DNA of 52,346 nucleotides, from assembly GCA_017616435.1 (NCBI GenBank), contig JAFZYC010000089.1:1-52346 (forward strand), given 5' to 3'. The translations under genes were made by a program, and so were the position numbers. The stretch comes from Clostridia bacterium. Lineage in GTDB: Bacteria > Bacillota > Clostridia > Christensenellales > CAG-138. Of the stretch, positions 42,366-50,526 are shown one piece after another. Numbering within the stretch: the first letter of the stretch is position 1; each line of letters opens with the position of its first letter. Below the pieces are notes generated by a model that did no database searches, had not been told where the DNA came from, and saw nothing but the letters and a program-made list of their open reading frames with translations.

Positions 42366-43391
42366 TTACAGGTATTTTATCAGCTCGTCCCTTACGCCGT
42401 CCATGCGCGCGTCCGAAAGGCCGAAGTCCATCTCGCGGTAGCTCCAGGCGGCGCGGCCGATGCCGTGTTTCTCGAAAGCGGCGTTTATCATGCGGAACCA
42501 GACAAGGGCGTCCTCGGGAGTTGCCCTGTCGATAACGCCGTATTCGCCGCAGTAGAGCGGGACGTTGTGCCTTTCCGCGGCCCCGACCGCCTCGCGGAAG
42601 AACTCCTCGAAATAGGCGGGGGAGAGGCGCGTATCCGCCGGATAGTCGGCAAGCCCGGAGCAGTCCCCCGGCAGGAGGCGCTTGCTCGCATCGTCGAGCA
42701 TGCCGAACGGAGCGTCTGACGAAACGCGGAAACAGGTGTCCATCTCCTTTATCCACGGCGCGCCCTGGTGGGTGAATACGAGGGGCTCGTAGCAATGGAA
42801 ATTGAAGACTATGTTTTCATCGTAGGGGGCGGCGATATCCTTGACAGCCGCGGCGCTGTTGTGCCAGTACCCGCCGACGAGTATAGGCGTCGCCGGCGCG
42901 ATCGCGCGGATGCGCTTTATGCATTCGTGCGAGATCCGGTTCCATGTATCGCAGTATTCCCTTTCGGTGACCTCGTTCAGAAGCTCGAAGGCGATCCCCT
43001 CGCGATTCCCGAAGCGGCGCGCGATGTTTTCCCACAGGCGCATGAACCGCTCCTGATAGGACGGGTTTTCGAAGAAGCCCGCCTCGCGCTCATCCGGATC
43101 GAAGGAGAAGCCCGCGGTCTTGTGCAGATCGATGATCATATTGAGCCCGTTCTCGCGGCAGTATCCCGCCGCCCTTTCAAGATGCGCGTATCCGCTCTCT
43201 ATAGGAGAGGCGTCCGCATCCTCGAGGAGCTCGTAATCCACGGGGACGCGCACATGATCCGCGCCCCAGCTTTTGATCACCGCGAAATCCTCACAGCGGA
43301 TGAATCCCAGATACCTTTCCTCCGTATGGTCGCACTGGGAGAACCAACCGCCGAGGTCGATACCCTTCTTATAGCCCTGCCAGATCCTCAT
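42366..43391 (-). CDS. Glycoside hydrolase family 5 (cellulase-like), cytoplasmic
   Basis: A 341-aa GH5 enzyme. The N-terminal GIDLGGWFSQCDHTEERY and GADHVRVPVDYELLED blocks, the acid/base Glu in AFELLNEVTEREY (about residue 140) and the nucleophile Glu in PLYCGEYGVIDRAT (about 281) define the family. There is no signal peptide, so it should act in the cytoplasm on imported oligosaccharides, most likely beta-1,4-linked gluco- or mannosaccharides. AAAGGAA precedes the ATG. It is the last gene of the operon, behind an intergenic hairpin. GH5 is a broad family, so the exact substrate is inferred from the linked cellobiose phosphorylase. Confidence 0.88.
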   Translation of the reverse strand: MRIWQGYKKGIDLGGWFSQCDHTEERYLGFIRCEDFAVIKSWGADHVRVPVDYELLEDADASPIESGYAHLERAAGYCRENGLNMIIDLHKTAGFSFDPDEREAGFFENPSYQERFMRLWENIARRFGNREGIAFELLNEVTEREYCDTWNRISHECIKRIRAIAPATPILVGGYWHNSAAAVKDIAAPYDENIVFNFHCYEPLVFTHQGAPWIKEMDTCFRVSSDAPFGMLDDASKRLLPGDCSGLADYPADTRLSPAYFEEFFREAVGAAERHNVPLYCGEYGVIDRATPEDALVWFRMINAAFEKHGIGRAAWSYREMDFGLSDARMDGVRDELIKYL

Positions 43392-43421
43392 GCTTTATAG
43401 TTCCTTTCGTTTTTTTAGAAG

Positions 43422-43447
43422 AAACCGCCCTGTGTCCAGAGCGGTTT
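43422..43447 (-). terminator. Hairpin between the MalG-like and GH5 genes (partial terminator)
   Basis: On the minus strand AAACCGC ... GCGGTTT with an extra CTG/CAG inner helix, followed by TTTCTTCT. It probably lowers GH5 expression relative to the transporter genes. Confidence 0.6.
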
Positions 43448-43476
43448 ATTAGGAGGGACGGTAATGAAAAGTTCCA

Positions 43477-44343
43477 TCACCCTTTTACGCTGCCGGCGGT
43501 AACGCCTTTGATTATCGACTTGGAAAGGATTATGTACACGATTATTACCGGCAGTATCGCCAGCAGTATGAACATGTATACCTTGCCCATGTCGAACTTG
43601 GAATAATCCGCGCTGCGAAGCTGCGCGATCATTATGGGAACGGTCTTCATATCGGCCTTGTTCAGGAGGAGCGCCGGGATGAAGTAGTTGTTCCACGAGC
43701 TTACGAAAGAGAATATCATCTGAACGGCGATCGCGGGCTTGAGCATCGGGAGCACTATCGTGTTGAATGTGCGGAATTCGCTCGAGCCGTCAACCCTCGC
43801 CGCGTCTATGACGTCGAGAGGGAGCACGCTCTCCATGTACTGCTTCATATAGAAGAACACGACGGGAGCGGCTATGCCGGGGATGATGAGCGGGATATAG
43901 CTGTCGGTCAGCCCGAAGCGGGTCATGAGCTGTATAAAACCGAGCGCGGAGACCTGCGCGGGGATCATCATGACCGCCATTATGAACGTGAATACGAACT
44001 TCTTGCCCTTGAAGTCATAGGCGTGCACGCCGTAAGCCGTGAGCGCAGAGAAATACGTGGTGATGACGGCGGTCGAAAGCGCGATGATGAGGCTGTTCAG
44101 CATGCCGCGCGGGATGTTGATGGAGGAATCGTTCCACGCGTTGATGAAGTTCTTGAAGAAGTTCTCCTTGGGCAGGAGCGAGAAGCCCGTTGCCAGCTGC
44201 GCGTTGGAGCGAGTGGAGTTGATCACCATCAGGTAGAAGAAGAACAGGCAGAGGACGCAGAGGAATATGAGTATGGAGTAAACGACCACACGCAGAATCG
44301 TGAGCTTTATCTTGCCGGCGGTATTATCACTTATCCTTTTCAT
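43477..44343 (-). CDS. Sugar ABC transporter permease, MalG type
   Basis: A 288-aa permease with six helices. The cytosolic EAA loop is DAARVDGSSEFRTFNTIVLPMLKPA (about 187-211). The N-terminal helix is LRVVVYSILIFLCVLCLFFFYLMVI. It belongs to the carbohydrate uptake transporter 1 family. It starts 4 nt inside the MalF-type gene (ATGA overlap), so the two membrane subunits are made together. The only sugar-type ATPase in the window is at 50527-51720. Confidence 0.93.
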   Translation of the reverse strand: MKRISDNTAGKIKLTILRVVVYSILIFLCVLCLFFFYLMVINSTRSNAQLATGFSLLPKENFFKNFINAWNDSSINIPRGMLNSLIIALSTAVITTYFSALTAYGVHAYDFKGKKFVFTFIMAVMMIPAQVSALGFIQLMTRFGLTDSYIPLIIPGIAAPVVFFYMKQYMESVLPLDVIDAARVDGSSEFRTFNTIVLPMLKPAIAVQMIFSFVSSWNNYFIPALLLNKADMKTVPIMIAQLRSADYSKFDMGKVYMFILLAILPVIIVYIILSKSIIKGVTAGSVKG

Positions 44344-45329
44344 AGTACGTTGCCTTTCCTCTCCCTGTGAGGCTTTTTCTTGCTCTGATCCTTATACTGC
44401 GCGGAGAGCATCTTGTAGACGACGCCGCCCAGTACGCCGGTGATTATGAATATGATAACGGAGACAGCTCCGGCCATTCCGTAGTTGGGCGCCCTCAGGT
44501 ATCCGTTGAGATACATGACGAGCGTACGCGTGAGACCGTTGGGGACGCCGTCGCCCTTGGTCAAGACCTGCGGCACGTCGAACATCTGTATGCCGCCGAT
44601 CATCGCGGTGATGAGGCAGTAGACGAATATCGGCATCAGAAGCGGCATCGTTACGCGGAAGAACACCTGAACGGAGTTCGCGCCGTCGATGGTCGCCGAT
44701 TCGAAGAGGCTCTGGTCTATGCCCATGATGCCGGCCATCAGTACGATGGTGGTGTTGCCGAACCACATAAGGAAGTTCATCAGCGCGATCATGCCGCGGA
44801 CGGTGACCTTATGTGCGAAGAAATCGAAGGAGTGATCGAGCACTCCCCAGTTTTCGAGGAGCCCCTGTATGGGACCGACCCTCGAGAAGAGCGTGAAGAA
44901 CAGCATCGAGAACGCCGCAGCCATTATAAGGTTGGGCATGTAGATGACGGTCTTGAAGAAGCTCTGCCCCTTTATGTTGAGGCGGGCGCTCGTGAAGAAG
45001 AGCGCGAGCAGCATGGCGATAACGAACTGCGGCACCGCGCCGAGGACCCAGAGGACCAGGGTGTTCAGAGCGTACTTGAGTATCAGTATCGTGCCGTTGG
45101 GATCCGCGGTGAACAGTTCCTTGTAGTTCTGCAGGCCGACGAAATTGGGGCCGACCTCCTGGAGGCCTACGCGGTAATGCTCAAAGAAGCTGTTGTAAAC
45201 GGTCAAAAACTGAGGTATCAGCGTGAACAGTATGTACGCTATGAAAAACGGGGTAATGAATATGTAGCCCCATTTGGCATAGCTGACGGACTTCAGCGTC
45301 CCGTCCTTTCTGCGGATCTGTTTTTCCAT
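44340..45329 (-). CDS. Sugar ABC transporter permease, MalF type
   Basis: A 329-aa permease with six helices and the EAA loop ESATIDGANSVQVFFRVTMPLLMP (about 215-238). The start ATG 45329 has GGGAG upstream; the reading from 45344 adds five residues without support. The N-terminus (EKQIRRKDGTLKSVSYAKWGY) is basic and cytosolic. Partner of the MalG-type subunit, importing the oligosaccharide bound by the lipoprotein at 45400-46704. Confidence 0.93.
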   Translation of the reverse strand: MEKQIRRKDGTLKSVSYAKWGYIFITPFFIAYILFTLIPQFLTVYNSFFEHYRVGLQEVGPNFVGLQNYKELFTADPNGTILILKYALNTLVLWVLGAVPQFVIAMLLALFFTSARLNIKGQSFFKTVIYMPNLIMAAAFSMLFFTLFSRVGPIQGLLENWGVLDHSFDFFAHKVTVRGMIALMNFLMWFGNTTIVLMAGIMGIDQSLFESATIDGANSVQVFFRVTMPLLMPIFVYCLITAMIGGIQMFDVPQVLTKGDGVPNGLTRTLVMYLNGYLRAPNYGMAGAVSVIIFIITGVLGGVVYKMLSAQYKDQSKKKPHRERKGNVL

Positions 45330-45359
45330 TGGTATAACTCCCAAGGTTCGTTAGGGAAC

Positions 45360-45387
45360 GCTGCGGCAGGGTGACCCCTGCCGCAGC
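45360..45387 (-). other. 12-bp intercistronic hairpin after the binding-protein gene
   Basis: Perfect stem GCTGCGGCAGGG / CCCTGCCGCAGC with a 4-nt loop between the binding-protein stop (45400) and the MalF start (45329). No T run follows. Such hairpins commonly protect the upstream mRNA end and let binding protein be made in excess over permeases (inferred). Confidence 0.75.
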
Positions 45388-45399
45388 ATGATGGTTTTA

Positions 45400-46704
45400 T
45401 CAGTTGTTGGGCAGTACGATGGTGGGATAGGTCTCCTTGACGTACTGATAGAAGTTCTTCATAGCGGTATCCTTATCGACGGAGCCCTTGAAGTACTCCT
45501 GCATCTTGTTCTGCAGACCCTCGTTGAGGAGCTGATCGAAGTTGGTGTGGTTCTCCCACTTGATGTCGTTGGCAAGGCCGTAGAAGACGGCGATGTCGTT
45601 CTGACCATCGAGGATGGCGGTGTTGCCGTAATTGGGATCCTCGGCGAAGGCCTTGACGACGTCGGTGTTGTTGACGTACTGGTTATCGTCCTTGACCATC
45701 TTGTTGAGGACGTCGGTGTTGACGGTGAAGGTCTCGAAGATGCTCTTGAGCATCTCGGTGTTGTCGGAACCGGTAGCGGCGAGCAGCCAGGTGCCGCCCC
45801 AGAAGTAAGCCTGCGGGCCCTTAACGAGGCACCAATCGCCTACGCAGCCGTTATCGGGATCCATGGCGTTGGTCATGCAGAAGTTGTAGTACCAGGCGGG
45901 ACCGAAGAAGCACATGGTCTTACCGGTGGCAAACATCTGATCGGTCTTCTCGGCATCCCATACGCCCGCGGTGAGGGTGTAGTCGTTCTCAATGTACTTT
46001 TCAGTCTGCTCGATCCAAGCGGTGATCTGGGGATCGAACTGGAGGTTGTTGTTGGCGTCTACCCAGGGAGAGGTGCAGTTGTTGGAGAAGGCGCGGAAGG
46101 TCTCGGCGAAGGAGGCGGTCATGTAGTAGCCCTTTTCCTTGGCCATAGCGGCTACGGCGTCGAACTTCTCCCAGGTGTCGATAGCGGCCTGGACCTCTTC
46201 GGGCTTATCGGTGCCGAGAACGTCCATAGCGATGCTCTTGCGGTAGATAACGCCCGCGGGGCAGCACTGGAAGGAAACGCCCTTGCAAACGCCGTTGACG
46301 TCGGAAGCGGCCTTGATGGTGTACTCATACTGAGTCTTGGCGTTGGTGAAGCCGATCTTCGAGATGTCCATGGTGTAGTCGGAATCTACATACTTGCCGA
46401 TGTAGTCCGCCTCAGCGAGGAACATGTCGATCTTGTCGTCGTCGGCGGCATTGGCCTGATTGAGGAGAGCCTCGTCAAGCTTCTGCTGATAAGCGCCGTT
46501 GTCGGAGGGAGTGATGATCCAGTTGACGGTAACGCCCTCGGGTACGGTGTAGTACTTCTCGAAGAAGCCCTTGAACTCTTCGTTCCAGGCATAGATGTTG
46601 AACACCTTGCCCTGCTCGGCGGGCTTTTCTTCGGCGGGTTTCTTGCAGGCGACGATGCTGACGAGCATCAGAGCGGCAAGAAGGATAACGGCCAGTTTCT
46701 TCAT
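45400..46704 (-). CDS. Oligosaccharide-binding lipoprotein (family 1 solute-binding protein)
   Basis: A 434-aa extracellular binding protein. Signal peptide MKKLAVILLAALMLVSIVAC has its lipobox Cys at residue 20, followed by a short Lys/Glu/Pro linker. The mature domain has VFNIYAWNEEFKGFFEKYY and GKTMCFFGPAWYYNFC, typical of sugar-binding cluster 1 proteins. AAAAGGAG precedes the ATG. It captures the oligosaccharide for the MalF/MalG-type permease. A cre-like box lies between this gene and the upstream lacI-type gene. Confidence 0.92.
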   Translation of the reverse strand: MKKLAVILLAALMLVSIVACKKPAEEKPAEQGKVFNIYAWNEEFKGFFEKYYTVPEGVTVNWIITPSDNGAYQQKLDEALLNQANAADDDKIDMFLAEADYIGKYVDSDYTMDISKIGFTNAKTQYEYTIKAASDVNGVCKGVSFQCCPAGVIYRKSIAMDVLGTDKPEEVQAAIDTWEKFDAVAAMAKEKGYYMTASFAETFRAFSNNCTSPWVDANNNLQFDPQITAWIEQTEKYIENDYTLTAGVWDAEKTDQMFATGKTMCFFGPAWYYNFCMTNAMDPDNGCVGDWCLVKGPQAYFWGGTWLLAATGSDNTEMLKSIFETFTVNTDVLNKMVKDDNQYVNNTDVVKAFAEDPNYGNTAILDGQNDIAVFYGLANDIKWENHTNFDQLLNEGLQNKMQEYFKGSVDKDTAMKNFYQYVKETYPTIVLPNN

Positions 46705-46770
46705 GGTTTTTTCTCCTTTTAATAAAGATAGTTTTTTTGAAACCTTGCGGTTCCTGATTTACTTTTTTAT

Positions 46771-46784
46771 TGAAAACGCTTTCG
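46771..46784. promoter_or_regulatory. cre-like catabolite control site
   Basis: TGAAAACGCTTTCG matches the low-GC Gram-positive cre consensus (TGWAANCGNTNWCA) except for the last base. It sits between the LacI-type gene and the binding-protein gene, 67 nt upstream of the latter. CcpA-type repression of the transporter, or a roadblock of transcription, would fit. Confidence 0.6.
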
Positions 46785-46788
46785 CGCA

Positions 46789-47799
46789 TCAATCGGGTCT
46801 TGAAACGGTGTCGCCGGTCAAAAGCTCGCCCTCGACGGTCACCTGCTGAGGGAGCCATGTGTCCGGATGCTCGATCTGCTCGACGAGCAGTCTCGCCGCC
46901 TCGGCGCCCATCCGCTCAGCTCCCTGGCGGTAGGTGGTGAGCCTCGGCCTCAATACCTGCGAGAGCGGGATGCCGTCGTATCCGGCTACGCTCATGTCCT
47001 TCGGTATCGAGACGCCCTGCTTCTCAAGCTCGTTCATTCCTCCAATAAAGGAGAAGTCGTCGGGGTAGAGTATGCAGGTCGGCCGCTCGGGGAGGGAGAG
47101 CAGCGCCCTCGTCGCGAGCCCGCTCGAGCGGGGATCGTGGTATACGCCCTGTCTCATGTATTCGGGCAGGACGCTTATGCCAAGGGAGGCGCAGGTCTTC
47201 TTGAAGCTCGCGAGGCGCTTCTGCGTGACGGAGGTCAGCTCGCCGTAGATGAAGGCTATTCGGCGGTGGCCCATCGAGTGGACGTATGTCACGAGCTCTT
47301 CCATACCGCGAACGTTGTCCGAAAGGATAGCGGTGCGGCTGTCGTAGACGTAATCGAGCGTGACGGTGGGGATATCGCTCGTGCAGAGCCTTATTATCGC
47401 CGGGTCGTGGAAATCCGCGGATGCTACGACCACGCCGTCGCAGTTGCGGTACTTCGCGTGTTCGTAGAAGTCCATCTTCATATCGCCGAGATCCTTCGAT
47501 ATAAAGGTGATGTCGTAGCCGAGCTTTTCAGCCTCGGCCTTGACGCTCTCCAGTATCTTGGAGAAATACTCGTGCGATATGCCGCCGCCGGTGGAATCGG
47601 AGAAGAGGACCCCGATGTTATTGCTGCGGCCGACCTTCAGCGCCCTTGCCGTCGCATTGGGGAGGTACCCCAACGACCTTGCGCATTCGCGTATGCGCTC
47701 CGCGGTCTCTGCCGCTATATCCGGCGCGCCGTTCAATGCCTTGCTTACAGTCGCTCGGGATACGCCGCAGGCCCGTGAAATATCGGTTATCGTGACCAT
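46789..47799 (-). CDS. LacI family transcriptional regulator of the cello-oligosaccharide locus
   Basis: A 336-aa LacI-type repressor. The N-terminal helix-turn-helix and hinge are ITDISRACGVSRATVSKALNG and YLPNATARALKVGRS; the C-terminal periplasmic-binding-like effector domain (about 60-330) has NNIGVLFSDSTGGGISHEY and GYDGIPLSQVLRPRLTTYRQ. Its own promoter has a TTAATCG-type palindrome downstream of the -10 box, identical in core to the one at the divergent cellobiose phosphorylase promoter, so autoregulation is likely. The effector is probably a cello-oligosaccharide or product. GGAGG lies before the ATG at 47799. Confidence 0.93.
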   Translation of the reverse strand: MVTITDISRACGVSRATVSKALNGAPDIAAETAERIRECARSLGYLPNATARALKVGRSNNIGVLFSDSTGGGISHEYFSKILESVKAEAEKLGYDITFISKDLGDMKMDFYEHAKYRNCDGVVVASADFHDPAIIRLCTSDIPTVTLDYVYDSRTAILSDNVRGMEELVTYVHSMGHRRIAFIYGELTSVTQKRLASFKKTCASLGISVLPEYMRQGVYHDPRSSGLATRALLSLPERPTCILYPDDFSFIGGMNELEKQGVSIPKDMSVAGYDGIPLSQVLRPRLTTYRQGAERMGAEAARLLVEQIEHPDTWLPQQVTVEGELLTGDTVSRPD

Positions 47800-47827
47800 G
47801 CGTGCCTCCGATCCGTCAGAACTGCAA

Positions 47828-47843
47828 ACTTAATCGATTACGA
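47828..47843. promoter_or_regulatory. LacI-type operator 2 (regulator promoter)
   Basis: ACTTAATCGATTACGA matches the palindrome at 48003-48018 at 14 of 16 positions. It lies just downstream of the -10 box of the leftward regulator promoter. Confidence 0.82.
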
Positions 47844-47850
47844 TATACAC

Positions 47851-47879
47851 ATTATAGCGCCGGCCGCGCGTCCCGTCAA
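47851..47879 (-). promoter_or_regulatory. Promoter of the LacI-type regulator operon
   Basis: On the minus strand TTGACG (47879-47874), 17-nt spacer and TATAAT (47856-47851). It probably drives regulator, binding protein, permeases and GH5. Confidence 0.85.
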
Positions 47880-47971
47880 GCCCTTTTTTCATCTTTTTTA
47901 CATTTTTCTGCCATATTTTATCTTAAAATCCGGTCGGCCGAGATTTTATCGGGTTATTTTTCAAAAAATGC

Positions 47972-48000
47972 TTGCAATCGTGCCGCCTCGTGAGTATAAT
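47972..48000 (+). promoter_or_regulatory. Promoter of the cellobiose phosphorylase gene
   Basis: TTGCAA (47972-47977), 17-nt spacer and TATAAT (47995-48000). The operator at 48003-48018 covers the expected start site. Confidence 0.88.
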
Positions 48001-48002
48001 TA

Positions 48003-48018
48003 ACTTAATCGATTAAGT
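48003..48018. promoter_or_regulatory. LacI-type operator 1 (cellobiose phosphorylase promoter)
   Basis: A perfect 16-bp palindrome, ACTTAATCGATTAAGT, with the central CG typical of LacI-family sites. It starts 3 nt after the -10 box. Confidence 0.9.
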
Positions 48019-48059
48019 AAGGCCCCGGAACGGGGACCGTCAGTTCGGGAGACAGCATT

Positions 48060-50471
48060 ATGAAATACGGATATTTCGACGATCGGGCAAAGGAATACGT
48101 GATAACAAGGCCGGACACTCCGCTTCCGTGGATCAATTATCTCGGGAGCGACGGCTTTTTCTCGCTCATAAGCAACACCTGCGGCGGCTACTGCTTCTAT
48201 AAGGACGCAAAGCTTCGCAGGCTTACCCGCTTCCGTTACAACAACGTGCCCGCCGACGACGGCGGCCGCTGCTTCTACATCTGCGACGGCGATACCGTCT
48301 GGAGCCCCGCGTTCCTGCCCGCAGCCGTTCCTCTCGACAGCTATGTATGCCGTCACGGCCTCGGTTATTCCGTTTTCGAGGGAAAAAAGCGCGGCGTCTC
48401 GGGGTGTCTCACGGTCACCGTCCCGAAGGATGACCGCATTGAGCTGCAGCGCCTCGTGCTCAAGAACGAGAGCGGGGAGGATAAGGAGCTCACGGTGTAC
48501 GGCGCCGTTGAATGGTGCCTTTGGAACGCTGTCGACGATTCCACCAACTACCAGCGCAACTGGAACATAGGCGAGGTCGAGATCGAGGACAGCACCGTCT
48601 ACCACAAGACCGAGTACCGCGAGCGCCGCGATCACTACGCGTTCTATTCCGTCAACGCCCCCATTGCGGGCTTCGATACAGACCGCGACACGTTCCTCGG
48701 CCAGTTCAGAGGCTGGCGCGCGCCGCGCGCGGTGGAGGAGAGGACCTCCTTCGGGAGCGTCGCCTCCGGCTGGGCACCCATCGCGGCGCTCAGGATAAGC
48801 GTAAAGCTCGCCCCCGGCGAAGAGAAAACGCTCATATTCCGCCTCGGCTATGTCGAGAACCGCTCCGAAAAGAAGTTCACCGCGCCAGATATAATAAATA
48901 AGGAAGGCGCGTACGAACTGCTCAGGGCATATGAGACCGACGAGCAGTTCGAGGAGGCGCTCCGCGTTAAGCGCGAATACTGGGAAGAGCTGCTCTCCCG
49001 TTTCAGCATAAGGAGCGCGGAGAAGAGGCTCGACCGCATGGTAAATATCTGGAACCAGTACCAGTGCATGGTCACGTTCAATATGAGCCGCAGCGCCTCC
49101 TATTACGAGACCGGGACCGGCCGCGGCATGGGCTTCAGGGACAGCTGTCAGGATATCCTGGGCTTCGTGCACCTCATTCCGGAGCGTGCGCGTGAGCGCG
49201 TAATCGATATCGCCTCCGTGCAGTTCGCCGACGGCAGCACATATCATCAGTATCAGCCTTTGACAAAGCGCGGCAACGCGGATATCGGCTCCGGATTCAA
49301 CGACGATCCGCTCTGGCTCATCGCCTGCACCTGCGCCTACGTCAGAGAGACGGGCGACTATTCTATACTCGAAGAGCCCACGCCCTTCAATAACGAGGAG
49401 GGGACGGAGGTCCCGCTCATGGAGCATCTGCGCCGCAGCCTCGCCTACACGGTCTCGCACTGCGGCCCCCATGGGCTGCCTCTCATAGGCCGCGCCGACT
49501 GGAACGACTGCCTCAACCTCAACTGCTTCAGCAACACCCCGGGCGAAAGCTTCCAGACCTGCTCCAATTTCGAGAGCGGCATTGCGGAAAGCGTGTTCAT
49601 CGCCGGCATGTTTGTAAAATACGGCACAGAATACGCCGAGCTCTGCGAGAGCATGGGCCTTGCGGAGGAGGCGAAGGAGATCCGCTCCCATGTCGAAGCC
49701 ATGGAGAAGGCGGTACTCGAGCACGGCTGGGACGGCGAATGGTTCCTGCGTGCGTACGACGCCTTCGGAAGGCCGATAGGCAGCGAAAAAAACGACGAGG
49801 GAAGGATATTCATAGAGCCGCAGGGCTTCTGCGTCATGGCGGGCATAGGCGGCAAAGAATACGGCCGCCGCGCGCTCCGCTCCGCGGAGGCGAATCTCGG
49901 CAACGAGTTCGGCCTCGAGCTGCTCTCGCCCTGCTACACCGAGTACAGGGATTATCTCGGCGAGATATCCTCCTATCCGCCGGGCTATAAGGAGAACGGC
50001 TCCGTGTTCTGCCACAACAACCCCTGGACGGTGCTCGCTTACTGCAGGATAGGGGACGGCAACGGCGCGTATGACCTTTATAAAAGGAACGCCCCCGCCT
50101 TCATAGAGGACAGGAGCGAGATCCACCGCACGGAGCCATACTGCTACAGCCAGACCATCGCGGGCCGCAGGGCAAAGAACTACGGCGAGGCGAAGAACTC
50201 CTGGCTCACGGGCACCGCGGCATGGACATTCGCTGCGGTAAGCCAAGGCATACTCGGCGTCAGGCCGGAGTACGACGGCCTAACGATAGATCCCTGCCTG
50301 CCCGATGAGCTTTCAGGCTTCGAACTCGTCCGCGTATTCCGCGGAACAAGGTATCTCGTGAAGGTCGAGCGCGGCGCGAACAAGGGCATGATCGTCGACG
50401 GCGCGCCCGTTTCCGGGAACAAGATCCCGCTCACGGACAAGGAGGAGTGCCGCGTCACGGTCACGATCTGA
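48060..50471 (+). CDS. Cellobiose phosphorylase (GH94)
   Basis: An 803-aa cytosolic enzyme that splits cellobiose with phosphate into glucose-1-phosphate and glucose, saving one ATP. From the start (KYGYFDDRAKEYVITRPDTP) to the end it follows the clostridial cellobiose phosphorylase pattern: WINYLGSDGFFSLISNTCGG, NQYQCMVTFNMSRSASY, GMGFRDSCQDILGFVH with the catalytic Asp, GLPLIGRADWNDCLNLNC and the final KNSWLTGTAAWTF with WILGV-type ILGVRPEYDG. Length is close to the 811-aa C. thermocellum enzyme. GGGAGA precedes the ATG. Cellodextrin phosphorylases are longer, so cellobiose is the best substrate call. Confidence 0.95.
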   Translation: MKYGYFDDRAKEYVITRPDTPLPWINYLGSDGFFSLISNTCGGYCFYKDAKLRRLTRFRYNNVPADDGGRCFYICDGDTVWSPAFLPAAVPLDSYVCRHGLGYSVFEGKKRGVSGCLTVTVPKDDRIELQRLVLKNESGEDKELTVYGAVEWCLWNAVDDSTNYQRNWNIGEVEIEDSTVYHKTEYRERRDHYAFYSVNAPIAGFDTDRDTFLGQFRGWRAPRAVEERTSFGSVASGWAPIAALRISVKLAPGEEKTLIFRLGYVENRSEKKFTAPDIINKEGAYELLRAYETDEQFEEALRVKREYWEELLSRFSIRSAEKRLDRMVNIWNQYQCMVTFNMSRSASYYETGTGRGMGFRDSCQDILGFVHLIPERARERVIDIASVQFADGSTYHQYQPLTKRGNADIGSGFNDDPLWLIACTCAYVRETGDYSILEEPTPFNNEEGTEVPLMEHLRRSLAYTVSHCGPHGLPLIGRADWNDCLNLNCFSNTPGESFQTCSNFESGIAESVFIAGMFVKYGTEYAELCESMGLAEEAKEIRSHVEAMEKAVLEHGWDGEWFLRAYDAFGRPIGSEKNDEGRIFIEPQGFCVMAGIGGKEYGRRALRSAEANLGNEFGLELLSPCYTEYRDYLGEISSYPPGYKENGSVFCHNNPWTVLAYCRIGDGNGAYDLYKRNAPAFIEDRSEIHRTEPYCYSQTIAGRRAKNYGEAKNSWLTGTAAWTFAAVSQGILGVRPEYDGLTIDPCLPDELSGFELVRVFRGTRYLVKVERGANKGMIVDGAPVSGNKIPLTDKEECRVTVTI

Positions 50472-50482
50472 AAGTAAACAAT

Positions 50483-50514
50483 AAAAGAGCTGGGGCTTTT
50501 GCCTCAGCTCTTTT
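50483..50514. terminator. Bidirectional terminator (GH94 / MsmX-like gene)
   Basis: AAAAGAGCTGGGGC / GCCTCAGCTCTTTT with a TTTT loop. It ends the GH94 transcript and, leftward, the MsmX-like gene stopping at 50527. Confidence 0.9.
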
Positions 50515-50526
50515 GATATGCTCTTG

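Noticed and set aside
48000..50246. 748-aa open frame on the minus strand opposite cellobiose phosphorylase
   Set aside because: Cellobiose phosphorylase on the plus strand is unambiguous over its full length; the antisense frame has no recognisable family and no start signal.
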